From Leisingera coralii (GTDB lineage Bacteria > Pseudomonadota > Alphaproteobacteria > Rhodobacterales > Rhodobacteraceae), in the NCBI RefSeq assembly GCF_049056525.1, contig NZ_JBHUPT010000062.1, positions 26,654-90,653 on the forward strand: DNA of 64,000 nucleotides, given 5' to 3'. Both the position numbers and the translations under genes were made by a program. The notes below the pieces were generated by a model. The model did no database searches, had not been told where the DNA came from, and was given only the letters and a program-made list of their open reading frames with translations. Positions 32,847 through 41,247 of this stretch are shown here, in pieces. Position 1 is the stretch's first letter. Each line of letters begins with the position of its first letter.

Positions 32847-34237
32847 CAGAGCCGGAACCTCAAAGACATGTGGCGGCCGCGCCGGTTCAGATCCAGCTGG
32901 ATCCAGCGGCCGCTGCCCGCGAGAATTGCATAAACGTCATCGGTGCCGGCCACTGCCTGGCCATTGACCGCCAGCAGCTGGTCGCCCGCCTGCACGCCGC
33001 CGCGTCCGGCATAAGGCCCGGGATCGGTGACCACCACGCCTTCCGCCGACAAGGGCAGCCCCAGGCGGCTGATCACCTGCGGATTGATCCGGGCCACGGT
33101 CAGCCCGGGCAGCGCGGTCTTCTCATCCAGCTGCACCGGGTTGGCGGGCGGCTGATCGGGAGCCGTGATCATCGGCACCTCGATCTCCTGCCGCGCGCCG
33201 CCGCGCAGGCGGGTGATGACGGACATATCCCCAAGCCCCGCCACCGACATGCGGAACACCATCTCGGACGGCGAATTCACCACCTCGCCATCCACATGGG
33301 TGATCACGTCACCCACCCTGAAACCGGCCTTGGCAAAGGGGCTCTCGCGGTGCAGGTCGGAGATCACCATCCCTTCCGGCACATCCATCCCCAGGGAGGC
33401 CGCCAGATCCGCATCCACCGGCTGCCCGGCCATGCCGGCCCAGGGGCGCTGGAACTCTTCCGCGCCGTTTCGGGCCTGATTGACGAACTCCCGCACCAGG
33501 TTGGCGGGAATGGCAAAGCCGATGCCGTTGGAGCCGCCGGAGCGCGACAGGATGCGGGTGTTGATGCCAATGAGGTCGCCATTGACGTCGATCAGCGCGC
33601 CGCCGGAGTTGCCCGGGTTGATCGGCGCGTCGGTCTGGATGTAGTAGCCAAAACCGTCGCCCGCCCCCATGCCGGTGCGCGCAAGGCCCGAGATGATGCC
33701 GCTGCTGACGGTCTGGCCGACCCCGAACGGGTTGCCGATCGCCAGCGCCAGCTCACCCACCTCCACCTGGTCGCTGTCGCGCAGCGTCAGGAACGGCAGG
33801 TCCTCGGCCGCCTCCAGCTGCAGGATCGCCAGGTCGCTGGCCTTGTCGCCCAGGATCACCCGCGCATTGTATTCGCGCCGGTCCGCGGTCACCACGCGGA
33901 TTTCGGTGGCACTGCCGACGACGTGGTAGTTGGACACCACGATGCCATCCGCCGACAGGATCACGCCCGAGCCGAGCGAGTTCTCCACCCGCGGCTGCGG
34001 CTGGGCAAAGCCGCGGAAGAAATCGTCGAAGAACGGATCGTTCATGAACGGCGAGCGGCGGCGCTGCTGCACCTGGCGCACCACCTTGGCATAGATGTTC
34101 ACCACCGCCGGCGCCGCCTCCTTGACCAGCGGCGCAAACCCCAGCGCAATCTCCGCCCGGCTCTGCGGCACCCGTGTTTCGGCGGCGGCAGGCAGGGCGA
34201 GAACAATGGCAAGGGCGGTCAAGGCAGGACGGAACAT
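32846..34237 (-). CDS. Do/DegP family serine endoprotease
   Basis: A 463-residue periplasmic protease with a signal peptide (PALTALAIVLALPAAAE). The catalytic triad is H105 (SNYHVV), D135 (ASDLAI) and S211 (GNSGGAL). Two PDZ domains follow (about 255-345 and 370-455). It probably degrades misfolded envelope proteins. The frame is open to 34552, but the ATG at 34237 gives the signal peptide. It is the first gene of the Deg-rarA-crcB-rluC-HAD-ATP12 run. DegP and DegQ cannot be told apart by eye. Confidence 0.92.
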   Translation of the reverse strand: MFRPALTALAIVLALPAAAETRVPQSRAEIALGFAPLVKEAAPAVVNIYAKVVRQVQQRRRSPFMNDPFFDDFFRGFAQPQPRVENSLGSGVILSADGIVVSNYHVVGSATEIRVVTADRREYNARVILGDKASDLAILQLEAAEDLPFLTLRDSDQVEVGELALAIGNPFGVGQTVSSGIISGLARTGMGAGDGFGYYIQTDAPINPGNSGGALIDVNGDLIGINTRILSRSGGSNGIGFAIPANLVREFVNQARNGAEEFQRPWAGMAGQPVDADLAASLGMDVPEGMVISDLHRESPFAKAGFRVGDVITHVDGEVVNSPSEMVFRMSVAGLGDMSVITRLRGGARQEIEVPMITAPDQPPANPVQLDEKTALPGLTVARINPQVISRLGLPLSAEGVVVTDPGPYAGRGGVQAGDQLLAVNGQAVAGTDDVYAILAGSGRWIQLDLNRRGRHMSLRFRL

Positions 34238-34347
34238 GGGCTCTCCAGCAGCTGTTGCCCGAAGGATATGCGGAGTGCGCTGGCGGAATGCAAGACGGGA
34301 GCGCACCAGGGGGCGGAGGGGCGCTGCCCCGCAGGCCGGGCAGAAAA

Positions 34348-34410
34348 GGGGCGCTGCCCCTCTTGGCCTGACGGCCAATTCACCCCGGGATATTTCCGGC
34401 CAGATGAAGG
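34348..34410 (-). repeat. Dispersed Roseobacter-type repeat, copy 2
   Basis: It reads GGGGCGCTGCCCCTCTTGG, then GGCCAATTCACCCCGGGATA and TTTCCGGCCAGATGAAGG, closely matching 21002-21067. It lies between the Deg gene start and the dioxygenase gene end. A shorter GGGGCGCTGCCCC unit is repeated just before it at 34317-34330. The repeat is written as it reads on the plus strand. Confidence 0.75.
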
Positions 34411-34425
34411 AAGGGCCGGCAGGGC

Positions 34426-35475
34426 TCAGTCCAGCGGCGCGTGCAGCCTGGTGCCCTTGGTGATGATCCCGCCGCGGCTGCCGGGGGTGATGCTGCCGTA
34501 GCGCTGCTTGAAGCACTCCGGCAGTTCCCGGTCGCCCTCCGGCGACAGCCACAGACGGAACAGGTGGCGGCGGCGCGCGGGCTCCGGCCAGTCGGCAAAG
34601 CCGGTGCGGTCATGCAGCTGGGAGTGGTTGTAGACAAACTGCATGTCCCCTGGCTGCAGCCGCATGGTCAGATGCAGCGCCGGGTCATTGGCCAGCGCGT
34701 CGAACATGTCGAGCGCCGCCACATGCTCCGGCGTCAGCCGCATCGCTTCGGGGAACCGCTGGGCGCTGTCGATATACTGGCGCTGGTAGAACACGGTGAG
34801 CCTGCCCTCGTGCCAGCTGAGCGGCGGGATGGTCATGAAGGGCTGCATTCCCTCCGGCACCTCGCCGCGGCGGTCGGTGGCGATCGGGTCGAACAGCCGC
34901 GCCAGCAGGTCCGGGCATTCGGCGCGCATCCGGTTATAGATCGCCTCGGCGCTGACCAAGAGCGAATCGCCGCCCTCCTTCGCCGCCTGCAGGCACAAGA
35001 GGCCCACCACATCGGCGCTGTCGGTGTGAAAGGTCTGGCGTGCATGGGTCTGGTAGATGCGGGTGTTGGGGTCATTGGCATCGGCGCCAATGTCGCGCAC
35101 ATGGCCCAGGATATGGCCCGCCGCATTCTGCGAGCGTGCAGAGCCCAGATGCGCCCCCACGCCGCAGAAGATGGCGGCGGCCATTTCCTGGCTATAGCCC
35201 GCCACCGGCAGGCCGCGCAGCACCTCGAACCCGATGCCGTGCAGCAGCTTGTCCTTCAGCGCCGCCAGATGGGCGGCAAAGCGGGTCAGCGGAAAATCCG
35301 CCTTGGTGATTTCACCGATGTCGCGGCCCAGGCTCAGGTAGTGGCGTGCGGCCTGTTCCAGGTCGGCGATGTCCTCCGGCACCAGCTGCACCAGCCAGCG
35401 CCCGGGATGCGCCTGCATCTCCGTGCCGGTCCATGCCGCCGGGCCTTCGATCCGTTCAGGCATTTGTTCCAGCAT
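34426..35475 (-). CDS. TauD/TfdA family 2-oxoglutarate-dependent dioxygenase
   Basis: A 349-residue non-heme iron dioxygenase. The facial triad is H150 and D152 (FHTDSAD) and a distal His at 288 in NHSQLHDRTGF, with arginines near 300-307 (RRRHLFRLW) expected to bind 2-oxoglutarate. Family members hydroxylate taurine, aromatic acids or gamma-butyrobetaine-like compounds. The frame extends to 35610, but the ATG at 35475 follows GGGGAGGACAGC, a good ribosome binding site. The substrate is unknown; it neighbours the DAHP synthase gene with 138 bp between. Confidence 0.88.
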   Translation of the reverse strand: MLEQMPERIEGPAAWTGTEMQAHPGRWLVQLVPEDIADLEQAARHYLSLGRDIGEITKADFPLTRFAAHLAALKDKLLHGIGFEVLRGLPVAGYSQEMAAAIFCGVGAHLGSARSQNAAGHILGHVRDIGADANDPNTRIYQTHARQTFHTDSADVVGLLCLQAAKEGGDSLLVSAEAIYNRMRAECPDLLARLFDPIATDRRGEVPEGMQPFMTIPPLSWHEGRLTVFYQRQYIDSAQRFPEAMRLTPEHVAALDMFDALANDPALHLTMRLQPGDMQFVYNHSQLHDRTGFADWPEPARRRHLFRLWLSPEGDRELPECFKQRYGSITPGSRGGIITKGTRLHAPLD

Positions 35476-35578
35476 GCTGTCCTCCCCGCTGCGGCGCCTC
35501 TGCCCCAAAGATGCGGAAGACGCGGCGGCATGCAACAGAAACTGCCACCGCCCTCTCCCTCTTGCCGCCGGGAAGAGA

Positions 35579-35602
35579 GGCACGCGCCGCAAGGCGCGCG
35601 CC
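35579..35602 (-). terminator. GC-rich hairpin after the DAHP synthase gene
   Basis: GGCACGCGCC, GCAA, GGCGCGCGCC is an imperfect stem 12 bases past the aroG stop. The minus-strand tail is only moderately T-rich (CTCTCTT). Confidence 0.4.
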
Positions 35603-35613
35603 CGGTTCATGCC

Positions 35614-36693
35614 TCAGGCCTCCGCCAGGTCCTGCTGGGCGGCGGCTGCACGGCGCGCCTCTACCGCCTCGGCCAGATGTTCCAGCTCGGTGACCGTGTC
35701 TTCCCAGCCGAGGCAGCCGTCGGTGATCGACTGGCCATAGGTCAGCTCCCCCTTGCCCAGATCCTGGCGGCCCGCCACCAGGTGGCTTTCGATCATCACG
35801 CCGGTGATGCGGGTGTCGCCGCCTGCGATCTGGCCCGCCACGTCGCGCAGCACCGCGGGCTGCTTCATAGGATCCTTGCCGCTGTTGGCGTGGCTGGCGT
35901 CGATCATCACATGGCCGCGGATGCCGTCCTTTTCCGCCAGCTTGCAGGCCGCATCGACCGAAGCCGCGTCATAGTTGGTGCCGCCGCCGCCGCGCAGGAT
36001 CACATGGCAGTCCGGATTGCCGCTGGTGGCCGCAATCGCCGCGCGGCCGGATTTGGCCAGCGCCATGAAATGATGCGGATGGGCGGCCGAGCGCACCGCG
36101 TCCACCGCGATCTGCACATTGCCGCGGGTGCCGTTCTTGAAGCCGACCGGGCAGCTGAGGCCGGAGGCCATCTCGCGGTGGATCTGGCTTTCGGTGGTGC
36201 GGGCGCCGATGGCGGCCCAGGCGACCAGGTCGGAGATGTACTGCGGCACCGCGGTGTCCAGGAACTCGGTCCCCACGGGCAGGCCGAGGGCGTTGATGTC
36301 CAGGCACAGGCGGCGCGCCAGGCCCAGCCCTTCGTTGATGCGGAAGGAGCCGTCGAGGCCGGGGTCGTTGATCAGCCCCTTCCAGCCGCTGATGGTGCGG
36401 GGCTTCTCGAAGTAGACCCGCATCACGATCTCCAGCTGGCCGGCGAGCCGTTCCCGCAGCGGCGCCAGACGCCGGGCATAGTCCATCGCCGCCTTGGGGT
36501 CGTGGACGGAACAGGGGCCGACAACGGCGATCACCCGGTCGTCGCGGCCATGCAGCACATCCTGGATCGCGGTGCGGCTCGCCAGCACGGTATCGGTGGC
36601 CGCCGCGGTGCTGGGCAGCTGCGCAGCAAGATCCTCGGGCGAGATCAGTTCCTGCATGCCGGTGATGCGGAGGTTTTCGGTCTGGGGTGTCAT
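35614..36693 (-). CDS. aroG: 3-deoxy-7-phosphoheptulonate synthase, class I
   Basis: A 359-residue class I DAHP synthase (AroF/AroG/AroH type), catalysing phosphoenolpyruvate plus erythrose 4-phosphate to DAHP, the entry to aromatic amino acid synthesis. VGPCSVHDPKAA, RVYFEKPRT, GTEFLDT, RTTESQIHREMASG and CHVILRGG are conserved active-site segments; MIDASHANSGKDP carries metal and substrate ligands. Its expression is probably attenuated: a 25-codon aromatic-rich leader and a terminator precede it (36739-36879). Which paralogue it equals, and which amino acid inhibits it, cannot be said. Confidence 0.94.
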   Translation of the reverse strand: MTPQTENLRITGMQELISPEDLAAQLPSTAAATDTVLASRTAIQDVLHGRDDRVIAVVGPCSVHDPKAAMDYARRLAPLRERLAGQLEIVMRVYFEKPRTISGWKGLINDPGLDGSFRINEGLGLARRLCLDINALGLPVGTEFLDTAVPQYISDLVAWAAIGARTTESQIHREMASGLSCPVGFKNGTRGNVQIAVDAVRSAAHPHHFMALAKSGRAAIAATSGNPDCHVILRGGGGTNYDAASVDAACKLAEKDGIRGHVMIDASHANSGKDPMKQPAVLRDVAGQIAGGDTRITGVMIESHLVAGRQDLGKGELTYGQSITDGCLGWEDTVTELEHLAEAVEARRAAAAQQDLAEA

Positions 36694-36738
36694 GTTTCAG
36701 CTTCCTTGGCGGGGGGCCCTGGGCGCTGCGGCGGAGAC

Positions 36739-36769
36739 AAAAAAACCGCCTGCAGCTTGCGGGCGGTTG
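36739..36769 (-). terminator. Attenuator terminator upstream of aroG
   Basis: On the minus strand AACCGCC, CGCAAGCTGCA, GGCGGTT is followed by seven T residues in total. It lies 33 bases after the leader peptide stop and 46 bases before the aroG start, so it must be read through for aroG expression. Confidence 0.85.
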
Positions 36770-36801
36770 GGTGGTATCCTGGTGCGTTCCGATGTCCTAA
36801 C

Positions 36802-36879
36802 TCAGAATGCGCTGACCCCTCCGTCCGCCATGTGGCGCGGATAAAAGAAATACCAGAATGCGGCATAGGTACGGGTCAT
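36802..36879 (-). CDS. Aromatic-rich leader peptide of the aroG attenuator
   Basis: A 25-codon frame, too short for usual gene calling. It reads MTRTYAAFWYFFYPRHM and continues ADGGVSAF before TGA. Six of residues 8-13 are aromatic (F W Y F F Y), with further Y5 and F25. Ribosome stalling at scarce Phe, Tyr or Trp tRNA would favour an antiterminator over the hairpin at 36739-36769. No Shine-Dalgarno precedes the ATG. The promoter-like elements at 36887-36915 place transcription start at or within about a base of the ATG, so it would be leaderless, as in the trpL leader of Sinorhizobium. Confidence 0.85.
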   Translation of the reverse strand: MTRTYAAFWYFFYPRHMADGGVSAF

Positions 36880-36886
36880 GGGCCGG

Positions 36887-36915
36887 ACGCTAGCGGAGAT
36901 TCGCCCCCCTGTCAC
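36887..36915 (-). promoter_or_regulatory. Predicted promoter of the aroG leader
   Basis: GTGACA (36910-36915) and TAGCGT (36887-36892) with a 17 bp spacer on the minus strand. Seven bases separate the -10 from the ATG of the leader peptide. Confidence 0.5.
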
Positions 36916-36929
36916 CCCGGAAAATGGCA

Positions 36930-36956
36930 GCAGGCCCTCCGCGCGGGAGGGCCTGC
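36930..36956 (-). terminator. Terminator after the chemoreceptor gene
   Basis: GCAGGCCCTCC, five-base loop, GGAGGGCCTGC: an 11-bp perfect stem, followed on the minus strand by TGCCATTTTCC. It lies 18 bases after the gene stop and ends the chemoreceptor transcript before the aroG promoter. Confidence 0.75.
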
Positions 36957-36974
36957 ATCACGTGCCGGGGCGGA

Positions 36975-39377
36975 TCAGAAATCCTGCCAGAGGTCGCGGG
37001 CAGCATTGCCCTCTGCCGCGGGCACGGCTGCGGCGGGCGCCGGGCTGGCCTCGATCTCCCAGTCATCGCCGCCGTGGGCAGACGGCGCTGGCGCCGCAGG
37101 GGCCGCAGGCGCGGCGGCGCTGCCGTCCACCTGGAAGCGCGCCACCAGTTCGGCGAGTTTCACGGCGTCGGTGTTCAGCATGTGGCCTGCCGCGGTGGCC
37201 TCCTCCACCATCGCCGCGTTCTGCTGGGTCACCTGATCCAGCTGGGTCACGCCGGTGTTGATCTCATGCAGGCCGGTGGACTGCTCCTCCGCCCCTTCGG
37301 CGATCTCCGACACCAGCTGCGAGATATGGCTGACCCGGCCGACGATCGAGTGCAGCGCCTGGCCGGCGCGGCCGACCAGATCGACGCCTTCCGCCACCTG
37401 GCGCGAGCTGTCGCCGATCAGGGTCTTGATCTCCATCGCCGCATCGGAGGAGCGCTGCGCCAGGGCGCGCACTTCGGACGCGACCACCGCAAAGCCGCGG
37501 CCCGCCTCACCCGCACGGGCAGCCTCGACGCCTGCGTTCAGCGCCAGCAGGTTGGTCTGGAAGGCGATGTCGTCGATCACCGAGATGATCTGCGAGATCT
37601 TGTTGGAGCTGTCCTCGATGCCGCTCATCGCGGTCACCGCATCCTGCACCACCTCGCCGCTGCTTTCAGCCTCCTGACGGGCCTCCCGGACGGTGTTTTC
37701 CACGTTGCGGGCGCCCTCTGCCGCGGATTTCACGCTGGCCGTCAGCTCATCAATTGCCGCGGCGGTCTCCTCCAGGGTCGCCGCCTGGCTTTCGGTGCGG
37801 TGCGACAGGTCGTCGGAGGCCTGGCTGATCTCAGCCGCGCCACTGCGGATGCTGGCCGAGGCACCGATCACCTCCTGCACGGTGGCGGTGAGGTTGTCGA
37901 TCGATTCGTTGAAGTCCGCACGCAGCTGCTCGTATTCCTCCGGGAACTGCTCCTCGATGCGGATGGTGAGATCGCCGTGCGCCAGGCGCGACAGGCGCTC
38001 GCTCAGCTCCTGCACCACGCCCGCCAGCTCGGCGTCCTTGCTTTCCGCCTTCTGCTTTTCGGCTTCCTGCATCCGCACCAGCTCGTCGCGGAACTTCTCC
38101 AGCGCGCGGGCCATGTCGCCGACTTCGTCGCCGCGCTCCTGGCCCTGGATCTCGACAGCGTTGTTGCCCTCGGCCAGGCCGCGCATCGACACCACGATAC
38201 GGCGGATGCCGGAGGCGATGCCGGAGCCGGTGACCAGCGCCATCACCGCACCGATCAGAATCGCCGCACCGATGGCGGCAGGGATCATCATCCGGGTCTG
38301 CGCCGCGATTTCATCGCTGGCAGCGCGGCGGGCGGCCATGGTCTCGGCGCCCTTGGCCTGCAGCGAGTCCATGGTGGCGCGGAAGCTGTCGAAATAGGCC
38401 TTGCCCTGGCCTTCGGCGACCCGGTCGGCCATATCGTCCATGGTGGCGGCATCGCCGATCTCGCGGCGCATCCGCATCGAGGGCGCGGCCACCTGGCTGC
38501 GCCATTTGCCGATGATCCGGGTCATGTTGTTGAGCCGGTTCACCTGCATCAGCTCATCGCCCATCGTCGATTTCAGCCCCGCAAGCAGCCCGTCGAACTG
38601 GATGCTGCTGTCGACATAGATGCCCTGGAATTTCGGGTCGCCGGTCAGAAGGAAGCCGCGCATCGCCGATTCCATATTCACCGCCGCAGCCCGCAGATCC
38701 TTGGCCTTGCTGATGACCTGGTGGGTTTGCTCCACCGCCTCCAGCGAGGTGTTCAGATAGTCCGGATCCGCGATCCCCGCATTCACCAGCGACAGGAAGG
38801 TGTTGCGCCGGTTGGACAGCTGCACTTCCTCCTCTTCGATGACATTGGTGAGTTCGGTGCTGAATTCCTCAAAGAAGACGCGGCCCTTGGACTGTTTCAC
38901 CTCGTCGGCCATGTCGTTCATGGTCTTGGCGTCGCCGATCTCGCGGCGCAGCTCGATGGCGGCGGCGGCGACATTCTCCTGCCAGCCGGTCAGCGTCTGC
39001 GCCGCCTCGTTCAGGTCTGCCAGCATCTCCGGGTCATCCGCCGCCAGGGTTTCCAAGGCGGCCACCGCCTTGGCCACCTCGGCCTTGCCTGCCTCGTAGG
39101 GTTCCAGGAACTCTTCCCGCCCCGCCAGCAGGTAGCCGCTAAGGCCCGCCTCCATATCAAAGGCGGCCACCGCCAGCGCCTGCGCCTCGCTCAGGATCTC
39201 TCCGGTGTGATCAACCGCCTTGGAGGTCTTTTCCATGCGGCCCAGGTCGACAACCGCCAGCACGCCGACGCCAAGCACCAGCAGCAGGGGAAACAGGGCC
39301 ACCGAAACGATTTTTGCCTTGGTACTGAGATTTGCCAGTGAGAACCGCCTGGCTGCGGAGGTCTTATTCTTTTTCAT
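36975..39377 (-). CDS. Methyl-accepting chemotaxis protein with duplicated sensor module
   Basis: An 800-residue chemoreceptor. Helix 1 is at about 23-44 and helix 2 at about 363-384. The periplasmic part contains two copies of a CHASE3-like helical module of 160-residue period: AAFDMEAGLSGYLLAG and VNMESAMRGFLLTG mark the starts, and RREIGDA recurs at 144-150 and 304-310. HAMP segments follow, then the signalling domain with IDDIAFQTNLLALNAGVEAARAGEAGRGFAVVASEVR. The C-terminus LWQDF fits the aromatic-x-x-aromatic form of the CheR tether. A GTG at 39380 precedes the chosen ATG. The ligand is unknown. Confidence 0.92.
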   Translation of the reverse strand: MKKNKTSAARRFSLANLSTKAKIVSVALFPLLLVLGVGVLAVVDLGRMEKTSKAVDHTGEILSEAQALAVAAFDMEAGLSGYLLAGREEFLEPYEAGKAEVAKAVAALETLAADDPEMLADLNEAAQTLTGWQENVAAAAIELRREIGDAKTMNDMADEVKQSKGRVFFEEFSTELTNVIEEEEVQLSNRRNTFLSLVNAGIADPDYLNTSLEAVEQTHQVISKAKDLRAAAVNMESAMRGFLLTGDPKFQGIYVDSSIQFDGLLAGLKSTMGDELMQVNRLNNMTRIIGKWRSQVAAPSMRMRREIGDAATMDDMADRVAEGQGKAYFDSFRATMDSLQAKGAETMAARRAASDEIAAQTRMMIPAAIGAAILIGAVMALVTGSGIASGIRRIVVSMRGLAEGNNAVEIQGQERGDEVGDMARALEKFRDELVRMQEAEKQKAESKDAELAGVVQELSERLSRLAHGDLTIRIEEQFPEEYEQLRADFNESIDNLTATVQEVIGASASIRSGAAEISQASDDLSHRTESQAATLEETAAAIDELTASVKSAAEGARNVENTVREARQEAESSGEVVQDAVTAMSGIEDSSNKISQIISVIDDIAFQTNLLALNAGVEAARAGEAGRGFAVVASEVRALAQRSSDAAMEIKTLIGDSSRQVAEGVDLVGRAGQALHSIVGRVSHISQLVSEIAEGAEEQSTGLHEINTGVTQLDQVTQQNAAMVEEATAAGHMLNTDAVKLAELVARFQVDGSAAAPAAPAAPAPSAHGGDDWEIEASPAPAAAVPAAEGNAARDLWQDF

Positions 39378-39488
39378 CACATCCGATCCGGAGCTTATGG
39401 GATGCGGCAGTGAAATCAGAATAAAATTACGAATCTCTTTCGCACAAAAAGTGAATTCTAAACATCCTGCGATTGTCGTCGCGTAACG

Positions 39489-39517
39489 AAAAACCCCCGC
39501 TCCGGGCGGAGCGGGGG
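39489..39517 (-). terminator. Terminator of the rpsM-rpsK-rpoA-rplQ unit
   Basis: CCCCCGCTCCG, GGCGGAGCGGGGG: a near-perfect GC stem (39494-39517), followed on the minus strand by TTTTTCG. It lies 34 bases past the rplQ stop. Confidence 0.88.
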
Positions 39518-39550
39518 CCAGATAGCCGAACCCTAAAGGGTCAGCGCGTC

Positions 39551-39979
39551 TTATTCTTCAGCTTCTGCAGCTGCTTCTTCTGCTGCCAGGCGGGCCTTGT
39601 CGGCTGCGCCCTTGGCGGAAACGTCGCGGTCGACGAACTCGATGATTGCCATCGGAGCCATGTCGCCATAGCGGAAGCCGGCCTTCAGGACACGGACATA
39701 GCCGCCCTGACGGTCCTTGTAGCGCGGGCCCAGAACCTCGAACAGTTTCGCGACGTCCTTGTCCTCTTTCAGCTTGGCTGCGGCCTGACGGCGGGCGTGC
39801 AGGTCGCCGCGTTTCGCCAGGGTGATCAGTTTTTCAACGATCGGGCGCAGTTCTTTTGCCTTGGGCAGGGTGGTCTTGATCTGCTCGTGCTCGATCAGCG
39901 AGCCGGCCATGTTGGAGAACAGGGCCTTGCGGTGCTCATGAGTACGGTTCAGGCGGCGGTAACCACGTGCGTGACGCAT
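39551..39979 (-). CDS. rplQ: 50S ribosomal protein L17
   Basis: A 142-residue L17, starting MRHARGYRRLNRTHEHRKAL as in most bacteria, with NMAGSLIEHEQIKTTLPKAKELRP as the core; the C-terminus is an acidic Ala/Glu tail. It is a structural protein of the large subunit near the exit tunnel. It is the last gene of the alpha operon, 136 bp after rpoA, and the terminator at 39489 follows it. Confidence 0.98.
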   Translation of the reverse strand: MRHARGYRRLNRTHEHRKALFSNMAGSLIEHEQIKTTLPKAKELRPIVEKLITLAKRGDLHARRQAAAKLKEDKDVAKLFEVLGPRYKDRQGGYVRVLKAGFRYGDMAPMAIIEFVDRDVSAKGAADKARLAAEEAAAEAEE

Positions 39980-40086
39980 TTTTCAGTTCCTTGTCTTGCG
40001 TTTTGCTTTGTCAGGCGGCTGATGCGTGTCAGCTGCTCTCCTTGGGGCAGGTGCCCATGTCGTCCCCGGCAGGCCCGGGCATTGAA

Positions 40087-40108
40087 GAGGAGGGCCGGAG
40101 CCCTCCTC
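40087..40108 (-). other. Stem-loop in the rpoA-rplQ gap
   Basis: GAGGAGGGC, CGGA, GCCCTCCTC forms a perfect 9-bp stem eight bases after the rpoA stop, with no T-run. It may protect the rpoA 3' end or set the rpoA:rplQ ratio. Confidence 0.45.
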
Positions 40109-40115
40109 GAAACCA

Positions 40116-41132
40116 TCAGAAGCTGTCTTCGAACTTCTTGGCCAGATCTTCGATGTTGTCCGGCGGCCAGTCCTCGACGTCCATGCCGAGGTGCAGGCCC
40201 ATGCCCGACAGAACCTCTTTGATCTCGTTCAGCGACTTGCGGCCGAAGTTCGGGGTGCGCAGCATCTCCGCTTCGGTCTTCTGGATCAGGTCGCCGATAT
40301 AGACGATGTTGTCGTTCTTCAGGCAGTTTGCCGAACGCACAGACAGTTCCAGCTCGTCCACTTTCTTGAGCAGAAGCGGGTTGAACTCGAGACCGTCGTC
40401 CTCGTCCTGGCGGCCGGCCGATTCGGGTTCGTCGAAGTTGACGAAGATACCCAGCTGGTCCTGCAGGATGCGGGCGGCAAAGGCCACGGCGTCATCGGGG
40501 GTGATGGAGCCGTCGGTTTCCACCTTCATGGTCAGCTTGTCATAGTCCAGAACCTGGCCCTCACGGGTCGGCTGAACGTCATAGGAGACCTTCTTGACCG
40601 GCGAATAGATCGCGTCGATCGGAATCAGGCCGATCGGTGCGTCTTCCGGCTTGTTCTTCTCTGCCGAGACATAGCCCTTGCCGGTGTTCACGGTCAGTTC
40701 CATGAACAGGTCGGCGCCATCGTCCAGGTGGCAGATCACGTGATCGCGGTTCAGAACCTCGATGCCGGCGGTTTCGGCAATGTCGCCTGCGGTGACAACA
40801 GCCGGGCCCTTGGCATTGATCGACAGGCGCTTGGGGCCTTCGACTTCCATGCGCAGGGAAACCTGCTTGAGGTTCAGGATGATGTCGGTGACGTCTTCAC
40901 GCACACCGGCAACGCTGGAAAACTCGTGCAGGACATTGTCGATCTGCACGCTGGTGATGGCGGCGCCCTGCAGCGAGCTCATCAGCACGCGGCGCAGCGC
41001 GTTGCCCAGGGTCAGGCCGAAACCGCGTTCCAGCGGCTCTGCAACAACGGTTGCCTGGCGTGCAGGATCGTTGCCCGGCTTCACTTCCAGCTGTGCCGGC
41101 TTGATCAGCTCTGCCCAGTTCTTATGGATCAT
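40116..41132 (-). CDS. rpoA: DNA-directed RNA polymerase subunit alpha
   Basis: A 338-residue alpha subunit. The N-terminal domain (about 1-230) carries GFGLTLGNALRRVLMSSLQG used for dimerisation and core assembly. The C-terminal domain, with NCLKNDNIVYIGDLIQKTE and FGRKSLNEIKEVLSGMGL, contacts UP elements and activators. The frame is open to 41162, but MIHKNW at 41132 has GGAGGGAACGC before it. A GC hairpin (40087-40108) lies directly after the stop. It is part of the rpsM-rpsK-rpoA-rplQ unit. Confidence 0.98.
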   Translation of the reverse strand: MIHKNWAELIKPAQLEVKPGNDPARQATVVAEPLERGFGLTLGNALRRVLMSSLQGAAITSVQIDNVLHEFSSVAGVREDVTDIILNLKQVSLRMEVEGPKRLSINAKGPAVVTAGDIAETAGIEVLNRDHVICHLDDGADLFMELTVNTGKGYVSAEKNKPEDAPIGLIPIDAIYSPVKKVSYDVQPTREGQVLDYDKLTMKVETDGSITPDDAVAFAARILQDQLGIFVNFDEPESAGRQDEDDGLEFNPLLLKKVDELELSVRSANCLKNDNIVYIGDLIQKTEAEMLRTPNFGRKSLNEIKEVLSGMGLHLGMDVEDWPPDNIEDLAKKFEDSF

Positions 41133-41247
41133 GCGTTCCCTCCATTCCTGTCCCTGCCCCATGTCCGGAAGGCCAAGGACGCCCGAGGTTTAAATGACGC
41201 ACTGGGGCCCTGCGAATCAAGCGGGGCCCCAGCAAAAAATTTTGCGA

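Noticed and set aside
34441..37236. A 931-codon open frame on the plus strand
   Set aside because: Antisense to the dioxygenase, aroG and the chemoreceptor end; composition and lack of motifs show a shadow.
36924..39341. An 805-codon plus-strand frame opposite the chemoreceptor
   Set aside because: It mirrors the helical receptor gene and has no independent features.
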